From NCBI GenBank assembly GCA_937888775.1, contig CALAQT010000388.1, positions 1 to 28,743 of the forward strand: DNA of 28,743 nucleotides, given 5' to 3'. The translations under genes and the position numbers were made by a program. Position 1 is the stretch's first letter; each line of letters starts with the position of its first letter. The notes below the pieces were generated by a model. The model saw only the letters and a program-made list of their open reading frames with translations, made no database searches and was not told the DNA's origin. Origin of the DNA: an uncultured Actinomycetes bacterium. GTDB lineage: Bacteria > Actinomycetota > Thermoleophilia > Solirubrobacterales > Solirubrobacteraceae. Of this stretch, positions 1 to 8,146 are shown piece by piece.

Positions 1-102
1 CTGCCCACCCCTACCCGGACGGTGACACAACCCACGGATGCGTCAGTAGGTTCCTTTTTTGAGCCAGGGGGCCTTAGAACGCCTTAGAATTCAAATCTCC
101 CG

Positions 103-188
103 TAAACACTGGGGATTTTCGCCACGAAACGGGGATTAGGCAATCTCCCCTTGCCAACGCCTGAAAACGCAAAAATCCCTAGTGTTTA
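103..188. repeat. 86-bp nested inverted-repeat element
   Basis: Positions 103-119 (TAAACACTGGGGATTTT) and 172-188 (AAAATCCCTAGTGTTTA) are inverted copies matching at 16 of 17 positions. Two smaller perfect hairpins lie inside: TTTCG/CGAAA at 117-121/125-129, and GGCAA/TTGCC at 139-143/151-155 with a loop of seven. An alternative pairing of GGGGATT (131-137) with AATCTCCCC (142-150) is also possible. The stretch is more A+T-rich than its surroundings and holds no convincing ORF. It could be a MITE-like element with 17-bp terminal repeats or a structured RNA; the sequence alone does not decide. Confidence 0.5.
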
Positions 189-552
189 TAAGGGCTGGAT
201 CGAACGCATCGACGTGCGCTGAGTGCGTTTTTCGCCCTCCCGCGACCCTGAGCGTTTTGGGCCACTCGGAGCCCTGATTTCGAGTCCGTCCCTGCTGGTC
301 TTTTCCACCCCTCAGAGTGGCATTTCGGGCTCAGGTGGTAGAAGCGCCCTACCCGCCTGGCCGGATGGCGGCAAACGGGCTGAGGATCGCTCACGCGAGG
401 TCTAGCGCGTAGGTTTGGCGCGCCCGTGTGGACTTCTACGGTTGCGCTGCGGGTGGGGTAACGTGTGTTGTTCAACAAACAAGCGGGCCTAGCCCGATTC
501 TCTGAAAACCGACTAGGCCCTCGACACAAGTAGCTACCCTCCTCATGCCGTC
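189..552. other. Non-coding stretch, no gene recognised
   Basis: Open frames exist on both strands, but their translations are Arg/Pro/Ser-rich and resemble nothing I know. The only structure seen is an 8-bp perfect inverted repeat, GGGCCTAG at 485-492 and CTAGGCCC at 513-520 with a 20-nt loop, about 30 bp upstream of the lipoprotein ORF at 553. It has no T-run, so it is not a typical intrinsic terminator. Confidence 0.4.
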
Positions 553-729
553 ATGTTCAAGCACTCAGTCGGCGTTGTAGCGGGCGTCACGGCGCTCGCG
601 GTCGCAGGATGTGGCGGCGGGACGAAGACGAGCACCGTCAATAGTTCAGTTGGGAAGACGACGTCGGCCACCTCGACTGCGTCGAGCACTCTCCAGCAGC
701 AGCGGGAAGGGATGATTGCTGGCGAGTGA
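553..729 (+). CDS. Short lipoprotein, probably truncated
   Basis: This 58-residue ORF begins MFKHSVGVVAGVTALAVAGC. A positively charged start, a hydrophobic stretch and a VAGC lipobox (Cys20) form a classical lipoprotein signal peptide. A Gly/Ser/Thr-rich tether follows, then a short sequence ending IAGE. The stop TGA (727-729) falls exactly where recognisable epimerase sequence begins on the other strand, so the ORF is probably the front end of a longer lipoprotein gene cut by a rearrangement. The mature part, about 38 residues, has no domain. A genuinely tiny lipoprotein cannot be excluded. No strong ribosome-binding site is visible, though the upstream CCCTCCTC would suit the opposite strand. 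Confidence 0.55.
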   Translation: MFKHSVGVVAGVTALAVAGCGGGTKTSTVNSSVGKTTSATSTASSTLQQQREGMIAGE

Positions 730-1036
730 CCTCGAGCGCCAGCCGAGGTTCCTCCGCGCACTGCGTGATCCGCAGCGCCGCTTGATGGAACACGACGTCG
801 ACCCCGCGGGTCAGGCGCCGCACCAGTTCGCGGTCGCGGATGTCCCCGTCGACCACTTGCACCGGGCCGTTGGCGACCGCCCAGGCGAGGTTCTCGCGGC
901 GTCCGCGCACGAAGTTGTCGAGCACGATCACGTCGCGCGCCCCCGCGCGGACCACCAAATCGGCGAGGTTGGATCCGACAGCGCCGGCCCCACCTGTGAT
1001 GAGGACGCGCTGGCCTTGCATTCGATCTGGGCTCAT
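728..1036 (-). pseudogene. NAD-dependent epimerase/dehydratase, 5' fragment
   Basis: The first ~103 codons match the start of extended short-chain dehydrogenases that act on nucleotide sugars (UDP-glucose epimerase-like). The dinucleotide-binding Rossmann motif LITGGAGAVGSNLAD lies near residues 12-26, VLDNF is the acidic end of strand beta 2, and DGDIRD and VFHQAAL follow in the usual spacing. Homology stops after PRLALEV (about 728); the remaining 30 codons of the open frame are the antisense of the lipoprotein ORF and look random. The catalytic YxxxK region and the substrate-binding domain, more than 200 residues, are missing, so the product cannot be active. ATG at 1036 and ATG at 1021 are both possible starts. 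Confidence 0.75.
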
Positions 1037-1106
1037 AGTTGAATGAACGGCTGCGTCGGGTTTGATCTTCCGTGTCGCGGCTCGCGGCTCGCGGCCCGTC
1101 AGGCGC

Positions 1107-1775
1107 TCACGCGGTGATGTGGCCGATTGCCGCCGCGGCGAACTGTCGAGCCTCGGAGCACGGAGCGGTCACGTTGAGCACCCTGCCGCCCGAGAGCGAG
1201 AGGAAGAGCATCTCCCTGCCCAGCGTCCCGCAGTAAGCCGAGTGGCCTCCGATCGTCAGCTGCTGCGCCTGATGGAGTTGCCGGGTGATCTGCGTGAAGC
1301 TCATTGACTCGATCGCGACCGTGATGGGGGGCTTGGCGCCTCCCTGCGCGTAGATACAGGTCGGTCCGAGAGGCGCTACCTGAGTGCTGATCACGCCGCC
1401 GGCGATCGACTGAGCTCTTACGGTCGGGACGTATGTGCACGGGTTCGGCCCCTTGACCCCGGGCGTGGTCTGCTCGCTGCTGGCGCTCTTGGCTACGCCA
1501 CGCGCTCGCTGGACCGGGCCGGTGGTGGCGGCAGCGCCCCTCGTCCGAGCGTTGCTGGACCGTGGGCTCCCGTGTGTCGCGCCGCTCCTCACCTGCTGCG
1601 GCGCGGACCCGACGTCGTAGACGCCTCCGGGCGCGGCAGTGGCGCGTTGCACGGTGGATGAACCGCTCGACGACGAACCGGCAAGTTCGACGACCGCGAA
1701 GGCACCGCCTGCGGCGATCACAACGCCTGCGACCGCGGCGAGCTTGAGCGGAGTCATTTCACGGGTGATCTTCAT
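1107..1775 (-). CDS. Membrane-anchored protein with four-Cys exported domain
   Basis: The 222-residue product has a short basic N-terminus, one hydrophobic segment at about residues 11-31, a low-complexity Ser/Thr/Ala/Arg linker to about residue 105, and a compact C-terminal domain with four cysteines (in NPCTYV, PTCIYA, YCGTLG and PCSEAR). The absence of a lipobox suggests an uncleaved anchor with the domain outside the cell. The Cys pattern and the GGHSAYC...VLNVTAPCSEARQFA ending recall the DUF3558-type exported proteins of actinobacteria, but I would not assert membership. The start ATG (1773-1775) has GAGGG about 6 nt upstream. The gene lies 23 bp downstream of the giant secreted protein on the same strand and is probably cotranscribed. 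Confidence 0.75.
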   Translation of the reverse strand: MKITREMTPLKLAAVAGVVIAAGGAFAVVELAGSSSSGSSTVQRATAAPGGVYDVGSAPQQVRSGATHGSPRSSNARTRGAAATTGPVQRARGVAKSASSEQTTPGVKGPNPCTYVPTVRAQSIAGGVISTQVAPLGPTCIYAQGGAKPPITVAIESMSFTQITRQLHQAQQLTIGGHSAYCGTLGREMLFLSLSGGRVLNVTAPCSEARQFAAAAIGHITA

Positions 1776-1798
1776 TGGTGTCCCTCGGTGATCGGCGG

Positions 1799-4700
1799 TT
1801 ATGCGTGCTTGAAATCGATCGTTGACATCAGCCAGGTCGTGTTCGCGCCGATGCCCACGCCCGCGTTCGGCGTCGCGCCCAGGGCGAGGATCTGCTCCTC
1901 GGCGAGGAGCTCGATGTCCGAAGTCGGAGAGACGTTCGCTCGGGACGTCCAGCCGTTGCCGGCGGTCAACGTGTTGCCAAAGCCCGAGTCAGCATAGAAC
2001 CCGAGTGCGAGCTCGTTGGCGGACGCCGTGGCCGCGGTCGCCCCCGAACTGACGGTGGCGGCACCACTGGTCGTGCCGGTGGCGTGCGCGCTCTGATCGA
2101 CTATGCCGGAACCCGACGCGTTCGATAGCCCGGAATATTCGAGCGCCACAGCCGCGGTGTCGGCGGGCATGATCCCACCGACGGTGATGGTCGGCTTGGT
2201 TCCGCCGCCCGCCGTGATCGGCGCGGTCCACACGCTCAGCTCGGTGTTGTCAGAGGCCGTGAAGTGCTGTACCTCGGTGTAGTTGTTGCCGGCGGAATCG
2301 GTCACAATCTTGGCGGTGGCTCCCGAGTCGCTCCAGATGCTGACGAGGACGATCAACCGGTTGCCGGCCGTGATGTTGGATCCGGGAGTCAGAGGCAGGG
2401 TCGGGACTCCTGCGGCGTGGGCTGCAACCTGCTGGACGAAAGTGGGCTTGGGTCCGGTAGGCGCTGGGGTGACCGAGTTCGATTGCGCCGAGGCCGGGCC
2501 GGTGCCCTTCGCGTTGCTCGCCGTCACGGTGAAGGTATACGCGGTGCCGTTCGTCAGCCCGTTGATGGTCGCGCTGGTCGCGGGCGGCGAGCCGTTCAGA
2601 GTGGTCGCGGTCTGGGCGGTCGAGCCGATGTACGGGGTGACGGCGTACGAGGTCGGGGCGCCGCTCGATGGCGCGGTCCAGCTGACGGCCGCGGAGCTGT
2701 CGCCCGCGGTGGCTGTGACGCCGGTGACCTGGCCCGGTGGCTGCGACTGCGAGGACCCTGAGGCTGCGAAGAGAACGTCGACCCAGTAGTTGGTGGCGTT
2801 GTAACTGTTGGTGGGGAAGGTGCTGGTGGGGCCGTAGGCGTAGACGCCGTTGACGCTGGTGCTGTTCGCGACGGAATGCAGCGGCGGGTTGTCGACGGCG
2901 CCGGAGAGCCCTGCGGCGGTGGAGGAGTAGTGGCCGCTCGGCGCTAGGTAGCCGGCGACGTAGGTGGTGCCGGCGGTGATCGAGACGGGGGTGGAGAACG
3001 TCGCGGTCTGCCATCCGGAGGCGGTCTCGCCGCTGGACGTCGCCGACGCGAGCAGCGTCCCGGTCGAGCTCCACAAGCTCCCCACGTGTGTGCCCGTGTT
3101 CGTGCTCGCCTTGTAGAACCTGATCCCAGTGATCGAGCCGCTCGTGTCGGCGGTGAACTTGACCCCTAGCTCGACCGATGACCCGTCGCCCGAATCGACC
3201 GTCGCGGGCGTCCCGAAGTCGAAGATCGTGTTCTGCGGCGTGACCGCGTTCGAAGCAGCCGACGCCGCTCCCGGCCCCGCCGTATTGGTCGCCGCGACCG
3301 TGAACGTGTAGCTAGTGCCGTTCGTCAGCCCCGTCACCGTCGCCGACGTCGCCGACCCATTGTTCACCTGCACCGGCGTCTGCGCCGTCGAACCGATGTA
3401 CGGCGTCACCGTATAACCGGTGATCGCACTCCCACCATTACTCCCCGGAGCCGTCCAACTCACCAACGCCTGACCCGTCGCCGGCGACGCAGACACACCA
3501 GTCGGCGGACCTGGGGGCCCGGCCGTGGGCGTCACCGAGTTCGACGCGGCGGACACCGGGCCGCTGCCGACGGAGTTCGACGCCTGCACCTTGAACGTGT
3601 AGGCGGTCCCGGGAGTCAGCCCGTTGATAGTCACGGTGGTCGCGGGCGGTGTGCCCTTCACGGTCGTCGCCGTCTGCGCCGTCGAGCCGACGTAGGGGGT
3701 GACGGTGTAGGAGGTCGGCTGCCCCCCGGTCGACGGCGCTGTCCAGCTCACCGTCGCCGACCCTGCTCCCGCCGTCGCGGTCACGTTCGTCGGCTGGCCG
3801 GGTGCCGCGGCTGCGAAGAGGACGTCGACCCAGTAGTTGGTGGCGTTGTGACTGTTGGTGGGGAAGGTGCTGGTGGGGCTGTAGGCGTAGACGCCGTTGA
3901 CGCTGGTGCTGTTCGCGACGGAATGCAGCGGCGGGTTGTCGACGGCGCCGGAGAGCCCTGCGGCGGTGGAGGAGTAGTGGCCGCTCGGCGCTAGGTAGCC
4001 GGCGACGTAGGTGGTGCCGGCGGTGATCGAGACGGGGGTGGAGAACGTCGCGGTCTGCCATCCGGAGGCGGTCTCGCCGCTGGACGTCGCCGACGCGAGC
4101 AGCGTCCCGGTCGAGCTCCACAAGCTCCCCACGTGTGTGCCCGTGTTCGTGCTCGCCTTGTAGAACCTGATCCCAGTGATCGAGCCGCTCGTGTCGGCGG
4201 TGAACTTGACCCCTAGCTCGACCGATGACCCGTCGCCCGAATCGACCGTCGCGGGCGTCCCGAAGTCGAAGATCGTGTTCTGCGGCGTGACCGCGTTCGA
4301 AGCAGCCGACGCCGCTCCCGGCCCCGCCGTATTGGTCGCCGCGACCGTGAACGTGTAGCTAGTGCCGTTCGTCAGCCCCGTCACCGTCGCCGACGTCGCC
4401 GACCCATTGTTCACCTGCACCGGCGTCTGCGCCGTCGAACCGATGTACGGCGTCACCGTATAACCGGTGATCGCACTCCCACCATTACTCCCCGGAGCCG
4501 TCCAACTCACCAACGCCTGACCCGTCGCCGGCGACGCAGACACACCAGTCGGCGGACCTGGCGCCACGGGCGTCGCCGACGGCGTGACCGAATTCGAGGG
4601 GGCCGAGACTGGGCCGACTCCGTTCGGGTTCGAGGCCTGGACGGTGAACGTATACGTCGACGCTGGATCGAGGTTCGGGATCGTGGCAGTGGTCGCGGGC

Positions 4701-7369
4701 GGCGAGCCTGTCACCATGGTCGCCGCCTGCGCTGTAGATCCGATGTACGGGGTGATCGTGTAGGTCGTCACCGCTCCACCGGTCGAAGGCGCTGTCCAGG
4801 AGACCTGCGCGGACTTGTAGCCGGCCGTCGCGGACACGTTGGTGACCGCTCCGGGGGCTGCGCCGGGCGTGAACAGCACGTCGACCCAGTAGTTGGCGGC
4901 GTCAGACGTGGAGGTCGGGAACGTGCTCGAACCGCTGTAGGCGTAGACGCCGTTGGTGGTGCCACTGACGTTGCGGAGGGCGTGCAAGGGCGGGCTGTCG
5001 ACGTTGCCGCCGCCGAGCGGCGGTGGCGACGGAGGCGGATAGAAGTACTCGGAGGTCCCCGAGTAGTGACCGTTCGGCGCGTAGTACGACGCGATGTAGG
5101 TCGTATTGGCGTTGATCTGCACCGGACTGGAGAACGTCACGGTCTGCCAACCCGAGGAGCTCTCGTTCGTGAACGTCGCCGACGCCAGCTTCTGTCCGCT
5201 CGAGCTCCACAGGTTGCCGACGTGCGTGCCCGTGTTGGCGCTCGCCTTGTAGAACCGGATCCCCGAGATCGACCCGAACTTGTCGGAGGTGAACTTCACG
5301 CCGACCTCGACGGGAGTGGGGTCGCCGCTGTCGGCGACCGCCGGAGCGGTCGAGCCGAAGATCGAGCACGGACATCCAACGTTCAGGGTCACGCCGGCGG
5401 ACGGCGTCTCGATGTTGCCGCTGTCATCGACGGCCCGCGACTGGATCGTGGTGGACGGGTTTCCGTGAGCCACCCATGTGTAGGACCAGTTTACGTTCGC
5501 CGCGGCTGCGCCCCCCAGCTGCACCGGGTGCCACGTCTTGCCGCCGTCGGTCGAGACCTCGACCCCCGCCACGACGCCGCCGGAGTCGGACGCGGTGCCC
5601 GAGATCGTGATCTGGTTGCCGTCCTGCACGGTCGAGTTCGATGTGGGGGAGGTGATGGTCGACGTGGGCGGCGTCGTGTCGGTGGACTGCGACGCGGCCG
5701 TCAGACCGGTAATTAGCGATGCGGGTTGGACCCCCATGTCGGCGAACAGGTTCACGGTCGCCTGCTGCATCACGGGGTCGGGCGGAGAGTTGGACGGGTT
5801 CTGGTCGGACAGGCCCCAGGCCCACTGGACGGTTCCCGCGCCGAACACGAGCGCTCCGCTCGGGGCGCGGTACAGCGTCAGGTGGTGGGTCGCGGTCTGG
5901 TTGTTGACGACCGAGGTCCCGTAGTCGGCGAAGACCTGAGCACCAGACACGGTCGTCGACGACATGTCGAATAGGCCGGCCGGGCGGAATCCGTTGTCGG
6001 CGTCCTCGTCCCATTCGTATCCGAGCGTGCCCAGCCCCGCGCCGAGGGTGCGGCTCTGGCCGGCGCCCAGCGACGCAACCGGCGTGTTGCGCCACAAGCG
6101 GAGCTTGCTGTAGGTCGAGGGAACCGTGATGTCGGACGTGCCCGCGTTGACCATGAAGAACTGCCCGGTGAGGGCATTCTCCGGGTTGCCGCCGTCGGCC
6201 GGCGGGCTGAACCGGGGGTCGCGCCAGCTCCCGGTCCAGACCGGGGGATCGGACGGGTCCACCGGCCATGAAGTGAAGTGCGTCTCCTTGTAGGTGATAA
6301 GCGTGCGATTCGCCGTGTTCGAGCCGTCGATGCTGGCTGCCCAGCGGGTCTTCCAGAACATCTCGTTGCCACTGAAGAACGCGAGGTTGACACCGTGGTC
6401 GCGGGCGGCGAGGACGTTGGCCCGCTGGGTCCCCGACCAGTACTCGTCGTGAGCGCTCGAGATGAACAGCTTGTGGCTCAGGAGCGCCGAGCCGTTCGAG
6501 GCGACGTCGGACCCACTGGTATAGGAGACGTCGTAGCCGTTCTGCTCGAGGAACATGATCATCGGCCACTCGGCGTAAAGGAAGCAGTCCCTGCCCGAGT
6601 CGTCGCCGCCGTCGCAATCGTTGAGCGGTCGGTTGTAGGAGACCGCGTAGGCGGCCTTGTAGCCCTGCGGGCCGCCGTTGGTGTCAGGGGGGCAGGCCGC
6701 CGTGGTGCACTGATAGAGACTGTTGCCGCCGTAGTTGTTGTACGCCGCCCAGGTTTCGTCCGAGGTCTGGACCAGGACTGCCGATTTGCTCGAGTCGTTG
6801 CGCACGACGAACGGGATCAGGCTCCCGTTTGAGGGATTGGAAGCGTCGTCGCGCACCAGGTGGGCAACGTACAGACCGGACACGGCCGTGCTCGGCACGC
6901 TCCACGACGCCGACACCCCCCAGTTGCCGCAGTCGATCAGGCCCGTGGTCGCCTGCGTCAGACACGCGGGCTGCGACTGCGGCAGGGTCGCGCTCGGCTT
7001 GATGCCCGCTGCGATCTTGCGAGCGCCGTTGTCCTGGTAGTAGCCCAGCCGCAGGATGTCGATGTGGTAGTTGGTCGACGGCGTATTGACCTTGAAGCTG
7101 ATTGTCTGGCCGACGTTGACGCTCTGGGACGTCGCGAAGCCTTGAATCGCCGTGTCGCCCGCACCATCGACTTGCCAGTCGCTCTGCGGGTCGCCGGGCT
7201 GGCTGTTCTCGCACGCGATCACGCTCGTGACTGGAGGGCCGCAGGAACCGCCGGCGCCCCGGGAGGCGCCAGGCCAAATCCCCCCCAGCGCGAGCACGAG
7301 GGCGAGCGCGAGTACGGAGGCTGTCGCTACTCCGTATCTGCGGCTGTGCCCAACCGAGGGCGGTCGCAT
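1799..7369 (-). CDS. Giant secreted modular protein (DMFase-like, DUF4082, FN3)
   Basis: This 1856-residue exported protein has an N-terminal signal peptide (hydrophobic core at about 17-30). Residues ~40-560 resemble the large-subunit C-terminal domain of N,N-dimethylformamidase, including the hallmark stretches ILRLGYYQDNGAR, SAHDEYWS and FFSGNEMFW. An Ig-like domain follows at ~565-660. Then come three DUF4082 domains (~670-835, ~1035-1183, ~1384-1532; signature GIRFYKAS.NTGTHVG...WVDVLF) interleaved with five fibronectin III domains beginning near 838, 937, 1190, 1286 and 1540 (each starting PG.PTGVSA or similar). The last ~215 residues form a separate beta-rich domain. No sortase signal or membrane anchor is seen. 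Substrate is unknown; a surface adhesin or carbohydrate-associated enzyme is plausible. Start: ATG 7369 with TAGGAAG just upstream, overlapping the stop codon of the acyltransferase remnant, which suggests a former operon. Confidence 0.9.
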   Translation of the reverse strand: MRPPSVGHSRRYGVATASVLALALVLALGGIWPGASRGAGGSCGPPVTSVIACENSQPGDPQSDWQVDGAGDTAIQGFATSQSVNVGQTISFKVNTPSTNYHIDILRLGYYQDNGARKIAAGIKPSATLPQSQPACLTQATTGLIDCGNWGVSASWSVPSTAVSGLYVAHLVRDDASNPSNGSLIPFVVRNDSSKSAVLVQTSDETWAAYNNYGGNSLYQCTTAACPPDTNGGPQGYKAAYAVSYNRPLNDCDGGDDSGRDCFLYAEWPMIMFLEQNGYDVSYTSGSDVASNGSALLSHKLFISSAHDEYWSGTQRANVLAARDHGVNLAFFSGNEMFWKTRWAASIDGSNTANRTLITYKETHFTSWPVDPSDPPVWTGSWRDPRFSPPADGGNPENALTGQFFMVNAGTSDITVPSTYSKLRLWRNTPVASLGAGQSRTLGAGLGTLGYEWDEDADNGFRPAGLFDMSSTTVSGAQVFADYGTSVVNNQTATHHLTLYRAPSGALVFGAGTVQWAWGLSDQNPSNSPPDPVMQQATVNLFADMGVQPASLITGLTAASQSTDTTPPTSTITSPTSNSTVQDGNQITISGTASDSGGVVAGVEVSTDGGKTWHPVQLGGAAAANVNWSYTWVAHGNPSTTIQSRAVDDSGNIETPSAGVTLNVGCPCSIFGSTAPAVADSGDPTPVEVGVKFTSDKFGSISGIRFYKASANTGTHVGNLWSSSGQKLASATFTNESSSGWQTVTFSSPVQINANTTYIASYYAPNGHYSGTSEYFYPPPSPPPLGGGNVDSPPLHALRNVSGTTNGVYAYSGSSTFPTSTSDAANYWVDVLFTPGAAPGAVTNVSATAGYKSAQVSWTAPSTGGAVTTYTITPYIGSTAQAATMVTGSPPATTATIPNLDPASTYTFTVQASNPNGVGPVSAPSNSVTPSATPVAPGPPTGVSASPATGQALVSWTAPGSNGGSAITGYTVTPYIGSTAQTPVQVNNGSATSATVTGLTNGTSYTFTVAATNTAGPGAASAASNAVTPQNTIFDFGTPATVDSGDGSSVELGVKFTADTSGSITGIRFYKASTNTGTHVGSLWSSTGTLLASATSSGETASGWQTATFSTPVSITAGTTYVAGYLAPSGHYSSTAAGLSGAVDNPPLHSVANSTSVNGVYAYSPTSTFPTNSHNATNYWVDVLFAAAAPGQPTNVTATAGAGSATVSWTAPSTGGQPTSYTVTPYVGSTAQTATTVKGTPPATTVTINGLTPGTAYTFKVQASNSVGSGPVSAASNSVTPTAGPPGPPTGVSASPATGQALVSWTAPGSNGGSAITGYTVTPYIGSTAQTPVQVNNGSATSATVTGLTNGTSYTFTVAATNTAGPGAASAASNAVTPQNTIFDFGTPATVDSGDGSSVELGVKFTADTSGSITGIRFYKASTNTGTHVGSLWSSTGTLLASATSSGETASGWQTATFSTPVSITAGTTYVAGYLAPSGHYSSTAAGLSGAVDNPPLHSVANSTSVNGVYAYGPTSTFPTNSYNATNYWVDVLFAASGSSQSQPPGQVTGVTATAGDSSAAVSWTAPSSGAPTSYAVTPYIGSTAQTATTLNGSPPATSATINGLTNGTAYTFTVTASNAKGTGPASAQSNSVTPAPTGPKPTFVQQVAAHAAGVPTLPLTPGSNITAGNRLIVLVSIWSDSGATAKIVTDSAGNNYTEVQHFTASDNTELSVWTAPITAGGGTKPTITVGGIMPADTAAVALEYSGLSNASGSGIVDQSAHATGTTSGAATVSSGATAATASANELALGFYADSGFGNTLTAGNGWTSRANVSPTSDIELLAEEQILALGATPNAGVGIGANTTWLMSTIDFKHA
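2775..3514 (-). repeat. Internal duplication, copy B (codons ~1286-1532)
   Basis: About 740 bp nearly identical to 3822-4561, offset by exactly 1047 bp (349 codons). The unit encodes one fibronectin III domain plus one DUF4082 domain. By eye only a few substitutions separate the copies, clustered near the low-coordinate end (around 2803 and 2830). Such DNA-level identity, including synonymous positions, indicates a recent duplication or gene conversion. Confidence 0.9.
3822..4561 (-). repeat. Internal duplication, copy A (codons ~937-1183)
   Basis: Partner of the copy at 2775-3514. The 307 bp between the copies encode a diverged fibronectin III domain (PGQPTNV type), so the full tandem unit is 1047 bp: FN3, DUF4082, FN3. 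The first DUF4082 domain of the protein (about 4870-5360) is clearly diverged from these two, so it is the older member. Confidence 0.9.
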
Positions 7370-7375
7370 CGCTTC

Positions 7376-7919
7376 CTAGCCAGATCCATTGTTAGCAGAG
7401 AAACGGGCGGCAACGCGCTCGGCTTCCGCGGGGATGTCGGCGTCTTCCAACTCGCGTATCACGCGCGCGGGGTTGCCGGCGGCGATCACTCCGGGCGGGA
7501 TCGACGCCGCGACGACGCTCCCGGCGCCGATCACCGAGTCGGCGCCGATCACGACGCCCTTCAGGATCAGGACGCGGTCGCCGACGAATACGTTCGGGCC
7601 GAGCTCGACGTGCCCCATCGCCGGTCTACCCCCCGGCCCGACGCCGCGCGGCAAGCTCGTGGAAGTCGCTGTCGTAGATGCAGATCCGCGAGCCGAGCAG
7701 CGCGCCGGGCCCGATCAGGACGCCCGGTCCCTCGCTCTTGACGAGGAGGTTGTTGTTGAGCATCGCGCCATCGCCGAACTCGATCACCGATTCGGGCGCG
7801 GCTGCCTCGACGTGGCAATAGCCGGTGTAGAAGCCATCGGAGTTCCGCCAGCCGAACCCGACGTCGTGACCGATCACGATCCGACCGTGGCCGCGCAGCA
7901 GCAGCGGCTGGTGCAGAAG
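7376..7919 (-). pseudogene. Hexapeptide-repeat acyltransferase, frameshifted and 5'-truncated
   Basis: Two overlapping frames together encode a left-handed beta-helix acyltransferase. The first (from ~7919 to 7626) reads RLLHQPLLLRGHGRIVIG, then FGDGAMLNNN and IYDSDFHELAARRR before a stop. The second (to 7376) continues with HVELGPNVFVGDRVLILKG, VIGADSVIGAGSVVAASIP and GNPARVIREL, the standard ending of the family. The frames meet at a run of six G on the coding strand (7631-7636), so a one-base indel there would explain the break. The 5' end has no ATG, GTG or TTG before GTG 7877, although family-like sequence continues upstream to about 7919, where an IS110-like frame takes over. Such enzymes typically O-acetylate sugars or polysaccharide precursors. 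A sequencing error at the homopolymer would repair the frameshift but not the missing start. Confidence 0.75.
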
Positions 7920-8010
7920 CCGGCGAGCTCGCGGGCGAGGGCCACAGCGACGATCGTGCGGCGCTTGCCGTAGCGGTGAGGTCGCTCGCTCGGTTCGATC
8001 CGACGGTCGT
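7916..8010 (-). mobile_element. IS110-like transposase C-terminal scrap
   Basis: The third minus-strand frame here, about 30 codons long and lacking a start, reads RIEPSERPHRYGKRRTIVAV followed by ALARELAGF. This matches the conserved end of IS110/IS1111 transposases (basic loop, then I-V-A-V-A-R-E-L-A-G-F). It differs from the IS110 protein at 10643-11887 (corresponding part GHGKAIVATARKLTVLF), so it derives from another element. It ends at about 7916, where acyltransferase sequence begins in a different frame, giving a fused junction. The identification rests on a short motif. Confidence 0.45.
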
Positions 8011-8146
8011 CCGCCGCGCCGTGCCGGCAGCGGGTGCTATCACCTCCACGTCGGGCTGATCGACCTCGGCCGCTTCCTGCGCCCGGCGTCGAGGTGAGCT
8101 GCGGCGCACTCCGCTCAGCGCGAGGCGCGCGTTGGCGTGCTGGGGA

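Noticed and set aside
270..312. Possible tRNA T-arm remnant (GATTTCGAGTCC)
   Set aside because: The T-loop-like string lacks the conserved G before TTC, the flanking stems do not pair, and no acceptor stem or CCA is present.
179..529. Minus-strand 116-codon open frame
   Set aside because: Composition is Arg/Pro/Ser-rich, with no ribosome-binding site or motif; it overlaps the hairpin region.
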